Shown here: one piece after another, positions 48,138 to 60,697 of the stretch
How positions within the stretch are numbered: the first letter of the stretch is position 1
Layout of the letters: the number at the start of each line of letters is the position of its first letter
Assembly: GCF_001522545.3 (NCBI RefSeq)
Contig: NC_031768.1
Location: 88,720,431 to 88,784,430, forward strand
Direction of reading: 5' to 3'
Source of the DNA: Parus major
Lineage: Eukaryota; Chordata; Aves; Passeriformes; Paridae
Length of the DNA: 64,000 nt
Program-made: the position numbers and the translations under genes
Notes under the pieces: generated by a model
The model's database searches: none
What the model was told of the DNA's origin: nothing
What the model saw: the letters and a program-made list of their open reading frames with translations, nothing else

Positions 48138-51100
48138 TCAGAACACTGGGATCTTGTCCCTGCGCACCGTATCCAGGTCATCGTCCAGGGTCAGCAGGAC
48201 CTGAGGAGGAAAGTGAAAGCCAGATTCAGGTCTTGCTGACCAGGGAGGTCTTCTTTTCAGATCTTCAGGCCTTGCCTTTATGTGAGCTATTCACAAATCC
48301 ATGAGTCACAGCAGCAGCTCCCCTCAGCTTCCCCACAAGAGCTGTGTGACCCACGGCCCCAGAGGGAATTTGAGGTCAAAAGGCACAGGGAGAGATATAA
48401 AGGAAAGGAGAAACCCTGATCCCACTGACAAGGAGCATCCCACTGTGAAGGATGTCTCAAGGTAGAGTCAGAGGAGTTGGGGCACTTCTATGGAATTCTG
48501 AAGGAGTTACAGCTCCATGTGGATAGAGGGGAACAAGGTGAAAGGAGACTGTGAGGCCATCCAGCAGAGTGGGAGGCCCAGCAGGACTCACCAGAAAGGA
48601 GAAGAACAAGGCAGCTGCGGAGAGGAAGTGCCAGACATCGTGGTCATCAAAGAATCCCAGCAGGATGCATGGCCGGTTCTTTTCCCGGGACTCTGCTGGA
48701 GTCTCCTAGGAAGGCAGACAGAGGGTCAGGACCTGATATCCACCCCTACTGGGCCCTTGCTGGCCACACTAGACCCTATAGGGGTCACCCTTGTCTTGAT
48801 CCTCCAAGCAGGATCCAGGAAAAGGTACTGTGCTGGCCAGAAATGTGGCAAGGGCAGGCCAGAAACAACACATTATACTTGGACCTCATAATGGATCTGG
48901 GACCACCACCCACATGCAAGTGGAACCTCTGGTCTCCACATCTGAGGTCCTGCACAGTGCAAGCTGCACAGCCTCCACCAGACCACCCTACAGCAAACCC
49001 CTCACTTCCATGGAGATGGATGTGACATCCTGTTAGAAGGCACTCAGTCAGGATTTAATGGCCTCCTGGGGCACCAAGAGCCCTAGCAAACCTAGGCATG
49101 TTGACCTGTTTGATCCCAGGTGGCCACCTGCTCCAGGGGCATCTTCTACCCAGCAGTGGTCAGAATTTTCCCAGTTTTCCTTCCAGATCCCCAGCTCCTC
49201 CCTTTGTCCCCTAGGAAGGACCAGTCACCTCCAGCTCACCTTGTTAAATACAGCCTCTACACAGCTAATTTTTGTCTCAGCAGAGCTTCCCATGCCCCCT
49301 TCACAAGTCTAATGAGTTGAACCCTTTCAGCTCCCCATAAGCAGCCCAAGACTCTTCCCCAGAGTCTTTTTTGTGCAAAACAAACACCAGGAAGGAAAGA
49401 TGATGAGAAAGAGATGGACAGAGCAGTAAAAGGGAAATTTACCTCCCAGCTGCTGAGGGTCTGGAAGAAGAAGTAGAGGGCAGCTCCCCACACCACTGCT
49501 GTGGCCACAATGCAGAACATGGGGATGGGCAGGAGCTTCTCAGAGCTGCGGAGCTGCAGACAGCATCACACCATGAGTTCTTCCCAGGGGACAGAGCCAT
49601 GCACAGGGCTCCTCAGATACCAGCCTGTACCATCTGCATCTGTGAAGGGCTGCCCAGCCCCCGAAGACACAGCCCAGCCACCCCTGAAATGGCTACACAC
49701 CATCCCTCCCCAATACCCTGTACCACCCAGAGCCCCACAAAGGTCCCTCCACATTCCTCTGCAGCACTACAGGAACCCAAATTGCAGCCAGAAAAAAGGC
49801 CCATCCCTTCCCGTTTGGAGACAGGAGACTCAAGGACAGGAGACTCAAGCTGCCTCCTGTTACCTTCATGATGATGTAGAAGGCCAGATACAGCAGCAGG
49901 TTACAGATGAAGATTCCCAGTATGTAGGAGGCGAAGTCTCTGGGCCGATACACCAGCCCAAAGATAGCACTGAGAGAGAGGACAGAAGAGCCATCAGGCA
50001 GCTTCTTTCACTAGGGGCAGGGTACATCCCCAGCCACACAGTGTTCTACCCCCTGCCAGGACTGCAGTGCCACAGCTTCCCAATTCCCTGGAGGTGATGC
50101 ACTGTTTGCCTCTGCTCCCAGCCAAGGAAATTTAACCATGGTCAGCTGCTGAAGCAACTGGAGGGCCCAGAGGACAGGCAAGGGTCGTGGACTGCTTCCA
50201 GCTCATGGCTAAACAGATCTCACTCAGTAGGATCTAGTCCTAGACCTGTATATTTGGTAGAAGGCATATCCCTGAGAAGCAACTTTAGTGAAAAGCAAAA
50301 GCTGGGGCAATGACTTTAAGTCTCATTCAAGAGCTGATCCCTCCCATGCAGTTACTGCTCAGCCAGGCTCTGTGGCAGCACGACACAGCAGTACCAGGCC
50401 AGCCCTGCACAAGCTCCCTCGAACACAAGCCACGAGACAGCCCCAGCTGAAATGCTCAGGGGATGCTCCATGTAGCTGTAGTACTGCACTGCATCCCATG
50501 GATCTGCCTACCACCCTCAGATCAACCTGCCAAAAGATGTCAGAAGGGCCCCAGCACAGGATTATTACACAGACACTGCTGCATCTCCCATTGCTCCAGG
50601 CCACCTGTGTCCCAGTACCAAATCCTGCTGCCCACATGCACAAAATACACAAAGCACCAACACACCGTTACAAATCACCATAACTTACAAGGACCAGTTG
50701 ACCAGGTTCCCAACAATGAGGAGCACCATCCTGTCCTGGAGAAAAGACACCGATGATCATATGAAATGAAAAGAGTATGCAAAAAAGGCCTTCGCCTCAA
50801 AAAATCAGGAAAGCATTATGTTAGGATTTGGAGTCTGGTTCCTGCAAACAGAAATGCACCTGGCTCTGTGGGAGCTTTTATCAGATGGAAACAGCTCTGA
50901 CCCTCAAAAATTTTAAGAAAGTGTTTCAAGGAGACTAAACATCTGAAAAAGGACAAGCTCAGCACTTAAGGGATCAACCTCAGGAGGTTCTGCGAATCCT
51001 TTGACTGCTTCTACTGTTTTTCCAGTCAGATTCCTTCCCTCCCACTGTTTTACAAAAGAATTACTGCAGAGAGCAAGGACGTGCTTGAAAGAGGTAGCAG

Positions 51101-54100
51101 GGGAAGCTTTGGACACATCCTGCACACATGCACGGAGCCTTTTTTTTCTTGCCATCTCACCATTAGCTGGACAAGCACTGTAACAACAGCAGGCAGAAGG
51201 ATTATATCTGTGGGGCATGTGCATTTATACTTTCATGATGTAGTTGTTTCAGGATGGCCAGGCTCACTTCATGCCTGAGTGGACCAAGTTTGCTTATTCA
51301 GAGAAGGGAGCATAAACAAAAAAAAATTAAGAGGAAGGATGCTCATGGATAAAAACTCCATGTGTCTTCAAGGCCTAATTAGCACTCCTTGCTAAGGAGA
51401 AAGCAAACAGTGGGACACAAGGTAACAGCCACCTTTTCTTCACTTCTTGCTCTGTGCCCTGAGGTGCTACAGAAATGGCAATTGCTTTTGCTTAAGCCAC
51501 AGACCCAAAATAGCTGCAGGCTTCCCCAGAGAGGCTGCACTGCACAGAGCCTTGTACCTGTTCCTCTGAATGGATGCTCCCAGAGAGCAGGTGCAAAGGC
51601 AAATCCTGTCATGCTTATATCACCTTTGCTCTGCTGTTTTATTCACCAAGCCTGAGATCAGGGGAGGCCTGGAGGTTGGGGATAAGCCACTCCAGCAGAG
51701 ACCTACACTTACCCAACCGTTTTGGGGGAAGGACAACAAGGGAAGCAGGGATCATCACTTTTTCAAACAGCCCCGCCTCTTTCCTGTGCACACTGCCTAA
51801 AGAAGTGAGGAATTTCTGAGAGGTGCTGGGATGAGAAGTCACCTACCATGTACATTGGTCGGCTGCACTGCTGGATACAGTCCGTGTACAGCACCATCAC
51901 TGCTCGCCGGAATATGCCCACGTCTGTCAAAGGAAAGGATAAAAAGCCAGAACTGCCAGCACAGTGAGCTCCAAAATGCCTGTGAGGAAGAAGCTGACAC
52001 CCAGCAGCTGACAATAGAGAACCCAAGGTGTCAGCAGATTCATGTCTTGCCCTTTGGAAGCAGACTGTGCTGAGCAGGGCATCCACCACAGGATGTAGAT
52101 GGCAACAGGTTACAACAAAAATAAATTTTAAAATTGCCTCTACACTAGCACTGCCCAGAAGTCACACAGGCCCTGCCTGTATGTGTAAAGAGGGGCTGGC
52201 TTTGCAACCCCATCTCTGGAAGAGAGGTCTGTGTATGTAGGAAGGGGGAAAAGCACCTTCCACAGAACAAGCTGCCAGAGCAGGGAAACAGCAGAAACAG
52301 GTCCCACAGGCTTTAGAGGGTCCCAGAGGGGCAGAACACAGTCAAGGCTGTCAAGGCACTCCTGCTCTCAAAATCACTGCAGAAGCTTCACTGCAGAGCC
52401 GTCAGTGGCAGTGGGGATGCACAGACATGCATGAATACACACGTTCCCGTTTAGCCACAACAGAGCTTGAAAAGGCTCCTGCACCAAGATCACAGCTCTC
52501 CTTGTGCTGGATCACTTGCTTGCTGCCAATGAACAGGACTGGCAGTGCTGCTGGCAAACTGGTTTCACTTCCCAAGAGCTGACCCCAGGTGGCACACCAT
52601 CCTGCCTCCCCACACACATCCATGCAGTCCCTGGCTGCTACCTCTGCACAATCAGCTCAACAGGGAAAAAGGAAAGCTGTGGACAGTTACCTGAGTCAGG
52701 GCCCTCTGAGGCACACAAGGACAGGAGAGGAAGAAGAAATAGGTTTATAAGCAGAGTACAAAAGCCAGGCTCCCCAGCAGACCCTCTCTGCCCCTCACGC
52801 CATGGCTGGGTGTAGGTCACCCCTCTGAGCACAGCACTAGGGAGAGCTGCAGCTGAAGGGCAGCCCCCTCAGAGCCCGGCAGTGCTGCCACCACAGAGCA
52901 CACAGCTCCTGCTGATTCCCACTGCTCTGGGAAGCAGTAGCACAAGGACTTCAGAGGCCAGGAAAGCATCAAATGGATGAGAGGACAGGGTGGCCCAGAA
53001 GAGGGGCCACAGGACTGTGCTGCACAGGCAGGTGAGGGCAGGAGCACCCACACAGTCAGGAGGAGATGGTTTGGTCACAGCACTCACCGATCTTGAAGCG
53101 ACCCATGTAGTAGATCTGGGTGCTGAGAGCCAGTGAAGCCAAAACGTGGATCATTGAGAAGATAACCCAGAACCACACATCATTTTTCCCAAACACCTGA
53201 AAGCAAAGACATTTTAAAAGTAAACTGAGCTGTCTTTCAGCAGGACAATCCTTTCCTGTCCTATATCACCATGGGACATTAAACAACCTCAATGAACACA
53301 GGAAAAAAAAAAACAAGAACAACCAAAACCAACTAAATCTTCCAACCAGAAAACAGATCTATAAATTCAAAACAAAGTCCAGAGAAGCAAGAGGAGCTCA
53401 GCATCCTGGAGAGCTATAAATTCAAAACAAAGTCCAGAGAAGCAAGAGGAGCTCAACATCCTGGAGAGGAGACCATTCTTTCTGAAAGCCCCTTTAGACA
53501 AGACTGGATGGACAGCAGCTGGCCCAGGGAGCAGAAATGCAGGGACTCCAAGGCTAGGCAAGCTCTCTCTGCTGCATGTGGCAACAGCTCTCTGGCCAGG
53601 AGGTGGATTTTTACAAAGGCAGTCAGGGAACCAACCATTACTTTAACAACTGTACTGAAGTAGACCAAAAAGGACAGAATTGCTCTGCAGGCAATTGCTC
53701 CTACTGTGTGTTTTCGTTTTATTTAAGGACTAGAAGTAACCTGCAAGCACAGGTTAGTGCTACATTAAAATCCTAATTTTTCATTCATCCAATAAGGAGT
53801 CCAGAAACTCTGATCTGCCATCAGGCTGTGACCACTTCCCTATCCTGGGCCAGAGCACTCACCTGAAATCTTCACTTTGTGTGGGCAGAGAAAAAAACCC
53901 CCACACTAAAAAGCAATCAGAAAAGCCACCTGTCCATGAATGGAACAAGGGAGACATGCTGCTTTCAAGCTCCACTGAACAGCTTCAAAGCATCCCACAA
54001 AAGAAGACAGAGCAATCCATAATAAAGCCTCAGTGTTTTGAACCTTGTCAAGATCTACCACACCTATCAAGAGATTCTTGGGAAGTCCCAAGGTCACCAG

Positions 54101-57100
54101 CTCCTCCTGCATGCCTTATCCCACAGACAGTCTCATAAACAGAGACCTCTGCATTATGTGGTAGTGAGGAGCTAACAGCCCACTGAGATCTAGCTGCTAA
54201 GTTTAGAGCAAGAATTCCATGGATTTTGCCTGGTTACTGATGAATGAAAATGAGTCCTTCAAAACAAGAGAAGCAGAGACCTCCAAGGTAAAGCACAACT
54301 TGAGGATTCTGGTGAGCCCAGTTCAGTACTTGCAATGCTATGAGCAAACAGGCAGTGTTGTAGCTTCTGCTCCAGTGCTCTTCCACAGGCAGGTACTCCA
54401 GGAATTTGCCTGAGAGCCCCCCGGACATTATCCCAGCCCTGCTCCTCTCCAGAGACAGGAAAATCAACTGCAGGAGCTGTGACAAACAACATGGAGTATT
54501 CCAAAGGGGAGAAATAGGCACAAGCAACTAGATATAAGACATCTGCCCTGGAAGCCCAGCCAGCCTCACCCCTCTTTCTTCCAGTGTGAATCACACCACA
54601 GGAAGACCATCTGTGTGCTTGGACGTGTACATCTGGATGCATGAATTTCTCCTCTTGAGAAGGATGGCATGTGGTGGGCAAAGCACAAAAAAAGCACCCA
54701 CCCAGAGGAAACTGTTCTGCTCTTCTCCTACCTGAAAACTTAGGGGAAGGAAGGAGGAAAGCCCAGCAGAACTGAGAATTCAAACGCTAACAGCTGCTTA
54801 ACACACTCTTATCCTACTCTGCTGCTTTCCCCAGTCCTTCTCACACCTAAACCGTGTTCCTAGCCATGCCACCTCCTTCCCAGAGAAGCAGTCTTGTAAG
54901 AGGGAGCCATACCACTCCAAGGACAGCCAGGGAGATCACCACAGCAAACGAGGCATAGGCGGAGTAGGCGCTGGCATTGATGTCTGGGTGCCGGGTCTGG
55001 TAGAGCTTGAGCATGCACAGTCCTGCGATCATGTACATGAAGGAGGTGTCTGTGGAGGGACACAACAGAAACAGTGCAAACAGCTACCGCCAGTGGCCCC
55101 AGAAAGCTGCTCCAAGGGCACACAAAGAATCAGGGATTTGTGCCTGCCAGCCTCGGCTTTGGCCCTGCTGCTGCACCACATTGTACAGCACTTTGTGCTT
55201 TGCCACCTTGCAGCAGCACATCTTCCGTGCTCTGGGCCAACAAAAACTAAAGGAGGTCAGAAAATAAGTGCCCACAGGGCATCACAACCTCCTGATTGAG
55301 CTTTGTAACAGGCAGGCTTCAGGGAGACTTGCAAGGGTTGAGAGATGGGAAACGTCAGCAACTCAGCAACAGACAGAACATGGCAAATCCTAGCTCCAGC
55401 TAAAAAAAAAGAAAGGAAACTCAGCTTACCAAACTGGAAATTGGAGTAATTAGGGCAGACGTGGTAACAGGCACTGAGCACCCCTTCCATCATCAGAGCA
55501 ATGCCCATAGCATAGAAGAGACCAAAATGCTTTGGGATCCCGTAGTCCTGGAAGAGAGCAGAGCTGTACAGTAAGTGCCCTCAGTCTGTCCTGATCACAG
55601 GCAAGCTTCCATTCTCCATCACTTCATCCCTCCTAACTCCTAAAGAAGTCCTCCAGTCACCAGTGCAGCACAGTGAGTGTCCTGTGTGCAACCACAGGCT
55701 CTGGATTTAGACACATGGCATAGCCAGATGAATCCACAGGCAGCAAACCTAAGCTAATCATGCTGGAAGTTGTGACCTGAAGACCTCAGTGTCTTGGTAC
55801 TGACATCATGAGACTGAAAATCTCTGTCCTGTACCCCATGCCATGCTGCATCCTCCCCAAAACAGAGATGAGTGACCAGAATTGCTTTTGTGGTCAGTAG
55901 GGTCTTAGAAACACCTGAGCAGAGACCATCAGACAATGTCAGAAGGCATTTCCATCACAATTTGGCCAAGATTTTGCCTGAAAACCACAAGCAGCAGATC
56001 CTTACAGCTGCTAATGCCTTTACTTGCTACCAAGCCCATGAGAACAGAGCTGCTTGTCTCCTGAAACCACCAGCACCTCTGCCCACAGGGCTGCAGGTTT
56101 CTCTATCCTCTCCCACGAGAGACTGCAAAAGCTCTGGCTACAGGAAGCGCTGCTTCAGAGACTGAGGCAGCCAGATTCTTCTGAGTTATCGTAAGCAGCT
56201 CTTGTGTAAGATCAAACTTCACTATAAAGAGAAGCATCTTGGGACACTCCTACTGTCCCAGTTCCTCCACAGCAAGCGCTGCAGGAAAAGCCAGAGCCAT
56301 GGGAGTCCTTCCTCCATTAATCTTGTCTTCACAGGCCCAGGCTGGGTCACCACCATAGCAGTATGGACATACTGTGAGCAGTAAAGCACTGGGGTGTGCG
56401 GGAGCACAAGCATCCCACCTAGACCCTTTCTGCACAGGAGGAAAACAAGAGGTGCATTTAACCCTCCAGCAAGGAAGACAAGTGGAAACCCATTGTGTAT
56501 CACTCTGGTTTTTGAGTTCACTCCATCTTCCCTGCCTCCACTCAGCCTCAGGCAATCACACTTCCTACCAGGGTGTAGATATCTTTCATCTCCATGGCCC
56601 GACGGTGCAGGATGTCCCTGCGCAACACAATGAGGAGGAAGAGAAAGCCCAGCATCATGTGGCCCACGTTGCTGAGGATGTTGTTGAAGGCACTGCAGGA
56701 AAGAAGAAGGTTTAAGACGAAGGCAGCTCAGCAGCAGGAAGCTGAACCCTGGGTTGTGATAAGCTGAATCCATTTTTCTCCCCCCTCCACCCCCTTCTAC
56801 CTCAGCAGCTGCTGAACTGCAATTTTACACTCTAGATCACCATTTTAGTTTGAATAGTTCACCTGTCCCTGGTAATTTAACACTGCTTCTGCGAGATTCC
56901 CAACTCTGGTCTTTACTTGCACTCACACATTAATTTAGAGAAATGCCACACTGGAAGGCCTGATCTGAACTTCTTTGAAGAGCTGCTGCTCCTTGCATAC
57001 AAGTGTCCAATAAAGCAAGGGAGCACCTCATTGCTGTGCCAATGATTTCCAAGGGACACCCAGGTGCCACAAGCTCCAGGGTGCATGTGTCTCACTGCAA

Positions 57101-60100
57101 CAGAGCACCACTGCTTAGCAAAACACAAAGATCAGAGTCCTGAACTCCCAGTGGTCTTATCAACACTGCTACTGTAAGCCTGAAAGCATAAAATCCTTCC
57201 CTGGCCACAGCACAAACACCCAGGAGAGGCATGAGACAAATATGCAGTGATGAAAGGGCTCACTCACCTCAGCACCCCAAGGGGGTGAGCACACAGGAAG
57301 TTGTAGTAGCAGATGTCCTGATTGCCCGTCACATTCACCACCTGGACAGAGAGCAGGTGGGAGGCCTGGCATTAGCAAATCCTCCCTGCTCTGGAGGAGA
57401 GATGTTTCTCTCTGCCCCATCCAAACACTGCACAAACACAAGGTGTACCAGGATGCAGCCTAGCTCTAGCACTGGCACAGGGGAGTAATGACATCTGCAA
57501 GCAAAGCTTTTAGGGTGGGACAAGATGTTGTCATAGGCCACAAACCTGATAACAGTCTTCAGACAAAACATTATGTGCTCTCAACCCCCCAATAATAGAC
57601 CTGCTTGCAGATATCTGAATAACAGCAGGATAGCAAAGGTTGGGAGAAAGGAGGAGGAATCATAGCAAACACTACTCGCTTTCAGCTGTCTCTTAGAGAC
57701 AACATCAAATTCCTCCTGTCTCTAAAATGAGACAGGACCCAAATGAGACATCAGTTGAGCAGGAAAACAGCAGCACTCCCACTTCCCAAGCAGAAATGGT
57801 AAAAGTGCAAGCCCAATGAGCCAAGCTCACTGTAACATCAACACAGTACAGCAAGAGCAGCTCAGGTAGACTGCTCCTCACACAGAGCAGAAGTGGGTGA
57901 TCCCAGTTTCACAGCAACTGTCATCCTTGCACAACACAACCACAGGGCAAGTTGAAAGCAAGAGGGGACCACCATGGGGACAAACTCACAGTCTGGTAAG
58001 TGATGACGAGCTGGATGACGGGCAAGGCATAGAACACCGCAATGGTGATGATGTTCCTGCAGAGGGGAGACGACAGCAGGAGTTACACACACACCAAAAC
58101 CAGCAGTGCACACCCCGAAGAAGCATCCAGACATCCAGAGCACCCACAGTGCTCATGGAGGAATTTGCACACCTCACTGCTCTGGGGTTATGAGCTCACT
58201 GTGACCCCCTGAAGCAGAGGAGCAGGTGTGCTCATGCACACAGGAGGCAAACAAGGGCACAGGAAAAGCCAGGATGTCAGCCACAGGCTCATGTGTTTGA
58301 GTGCCAGTTTCTCCCCCTTCCCATTATGTTCCAGTGCACTGGTTGTTACCACACTTAAAAGCAATGATGCAAAACAGAATCCATTGACAGGATCATGTGT
58401 GCACTGGTCCACAAATACCCTTACTTGAGGTATGTGGGATCTGCAGTTACTGGTTGGAACATGGGTAACAGGATAGTTCAGAAGAAGGGCATGCAGACAT
58501 ACTCCACAACCACAGACTCTGGGTCCAGAGTTTGGGCCTTACCAGTTTGCCTTCTCCTTACCAGAAATAGATTTTGTATTTTTTGCTCACAATCCTTCGG
58601 TCTTTCCTGGACAAGTCTGATAGATAGAGGAACACCTAAAATATTAGTGGGTGGAGAAAGAGGGAAGAAAACACAGAAGAACCAATGTCAGTTACACATG
58701 CCAGTAGAAGATCTTGACATATTTGCAGCTTGGTGGTATTTGGACTGGTTTTACACAGTGAACTCACTGTGTACCTTGATTCTATGGGAGTGAGTTCTGC
58801 AAAATCCTCTGACCTCCAGGAATGGCTCCAACCACACAGAGCAGTGCAGGATGACAAGAGGAGGCAATTTGAGAGCTGCTGGCTTAAAGCCCCTCTGTAC
58901 ATCCACAGTAGTTGCACTACTTGTACTAAATAGCCACCTACTGTTGCAGATTATTTTCTCCCCATGTTCACACCTCCTTGAACTTTCTGGGACACTCTCT
59001 GGACATTTTCCTCCTTTCTCAGTAGTCCCCAATATATTTGATTTTCCATATTAAAACACTTCAGCAGCATTCTTATCACAGTGGGAAAACTTTCAGTGAC
59101 TCAAAATACACTAAGAAGCACACTCGGCTGTATTAGATGAAATCCACCCTGAAAGGGAACAGGATTTTTGAGATTTCACTGAAGTGACCAGTTCTGGTCA
59201 CGGCCCAGATGTGCCCATGGCCCAGCACGAGGGCCACAGCTGCAACACCAGCCATACCTTAGTGCGGATGATGTTCTTATCACTCTCAATTTCTGGCATG
59301 GTGTCGAAGTCGCTCTCCTCCTCCACGGAGCTGTCTGTGTCCGAACCAGCTGGGCGCCTGCGCTCCGGGGAGGACAGCTGACGTCCGCCGCTGGAGCTGG
59401 ACTCGTCTGGGCCAGAGCAGGGAGAAGGAGACAGGCAGGGGAAAGGATAAATCCCTCTGTGCACAGCAAGAATAAAGCTGTCCCAGATGCTTTGACAAGC
59501 CAATTTGGCTACTTCGGGGAAAAATAATTTTCCATGATCCCAAACCTTCCTAAAAGTTTTAGGTGATGAACTAAGAGCAGCTTGAAGGACCATTATCTTC
59601 CCCTCTCTGCAGCATTTTAGTTTTCACTCTGCTTTTATTCTATTACTTTTCATCTCTTAACATTTTCTACTCACTACTAGCCTGGGCTCTGAAATCTGGA
59701 ATTCTGAGACAAGACAAATACCTCTAGAGAAAGAAGCAGACTGTTAGGGGTCAAAAACACACTCACCCAGTTAACCTTCAGATTATGTAAGTTTTATATA
59801 AATCTAAGCTTTTCTAAAAATACTGCAGAACAAAAGACAAAGAAGAAAATCGATTTTTCAAAGCAGGTAGAGTACTAGCTTAGTTTCCATTGCATCCCTG
59901 GTACTGGTCACATACAGGTCAGCAGAGCCTGGCTGCACTTCCCACAGGCTGGGCAACTCCCACCTCATTGCCCACATCTACATGGCATGAACACAGGTTT
60001 CTTCCTCATTTCCCAAATGCTTTTAAAATATTTCTTTGGAAAAAGGGGAAGGAGGGGGTAAAGTGATCATTAAGCCCTCAGGAAGTATTTTTTTCTTCTG

Positions 60101-60697
60101 CTGCAGGGTCCACATGTTGGCAGCATGACATTATTTCTTCCCTCATGAAACCCCTGGAGGTGAGAAACTCAGATTGTGTCTTGCTTTATGGCACACAACC
60201 CTTCAGCATCCCAGGGATAGGCATGCTTTGGTTTAAAGGCAGGCTGTGAGCTAATAACAGGCTCCTAGAAGCTTGCTTGCTCACAAGGGACCTTTGTCAG
60301 TCATTTAATAAATGCTGTCTGAAGCAGACTTGTCACCCACAGCTCTTGGGTTACTGTAGCTTTGTCTAAGACACATTTCCAATTACAGTCTCTTGGGGTA
60401 CCTCTTACAGATTTGTTGCTTTTATTATGTAGATGGTTTACCCTAAAGTGCAACCTGAGCCTCACAAACTGCATTTTGGTTGTTTGGGTTTGTTTTTAAT
60501 AGTTGCAAGATGCTGCTAAAGTAGCTTGCAGCTTTATTCTCCTCTGGTGTTAAATCACCCTAAAAGTGTCTTCCTCCACCCCAGGGAGAAGCAACCCTGT
60601 GCCCCAGTTCTGGAATATACTGTACCAATAGCACCGTAGCTGCTTCCCTCAGGAGTGCTGGCTGAGATGGGGTGTGAAGAAGTCATCATCCCAGATC
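48138..60697 (-). CDS. SIDT1: SID1 transmembrane family member 1, C-terminal ~480 residues in fifteen exons
   Basis: Exons in coding order: 60626-60697, 59258-59406, 58562-58635, 57990-58056, 57268-57341, 56569-56692, 55430-55547, 54913-55049, 53088-53196, 51847-51923, 50689-50735, 49864-49969, 49443-49553, 48592-48705 and 48138-48200. All junctions are GT-AG and the phases join without a break. The protein resembles human SIDT1 throughout (for example [29 protein letters not shown]), with human about 827 aa. It begins in the acidic Ser-rich cytoplasmic loop, continues through about nine to ten membrane segments, and ends [11 protein letters not shown]. The zinc-site pattern of the ceramidase-like (CREST) fold is intact: SACYH (55461-55475), an Asp split across exons, and HDVWH (48628-48642). 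The family takes part in cholesterol and small-RNA uptake or lysosomal transport. The ectodomain and first membrane segment lie beyond the right edge. Confidence 0.96.
48592..48705 (-). CDS. SIDT1: SIDT1 penultimate exon with the HxxxH zinc-site motif
   Basis: This 114-nt phase-0 exon reads [20 protein letters not shown], then [23 protein letters not shown] supplies the two membrane His residues that, with SACYH and an Asp, form the metal site of SIDT proteins. A hydrophobic final membrane helix follows. Acceptor TTCCTAG and donor GTGAGT are clear. Confidence 0.93.
53359..53468. repeat. 55-bp tandem duplication in a SIDT1 intron
   Basis: Two head-to-tail copies of a 55-bp unit (53359-53413 and 53414-53468), beginning CTATAAATTCAAAACAAAGT. 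They differ at one base (CAGCATC versus CAACATC). The near identity suggests a recent duplication. It lies just downstream of the 53088-53196 exon in genome order and does not touch a splice site. Confidence 0.95.
55430..55547 (-). CDS. SIDT1: SIDT1 exon with the SxxxH part of the zinc site
   Basis: The 118-nt exon begins [20 protein letters not shown] and ends in CPNYSNFQF plus one nucleotide (G). SACYH lies at 55461-55475 on the complementary strand. The next exon starts AC, completing GAC, the Asp that follows NFQF and is part of the metal-site pattern. An intron therefore interrupts that codon. Confidence 0.93.
59258..59406 (-). CDS. SIDT1: SIDT1 exon for the acidic, Ser-rich cytoplasmic loop
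   Basis: It encodes the end of the first large cytoplasmic loop: [20 protein letters not shown], then a strongly acidic run ([18 protein letters not shown]) and DKNIIRTK. The last segment leads into the conserved membrane part and matches human. The acidic Ser stretch is the fastest-changing part of the visible protein and offers casein-kinase-2-like sites (inference). Confidence 0.9.

Noticed and set aside
47616..48304. Several open frames of 110-140 codons on both strands near the SIDT1 stop
   Set aside because: They lie in the GC-rich SIDT1 3' UTR and overlap its last exon antisense. Their compositions match the background.
49815..49850. Two tandem copies of a 15-nt unit (GACAGGAGACTCAAG)
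   Set aside because: A trivial short duplication in a SIDT1 intron; not worth a feature.
56222..56773. 183-codon open frame on the - strand across a SIDT1 exon
   Set aside because: It reads the SIDT1 exon (56569-56692) in the wrong frame and runs into both flanking introns; the true frame gives conserved SIDT1 sequence.
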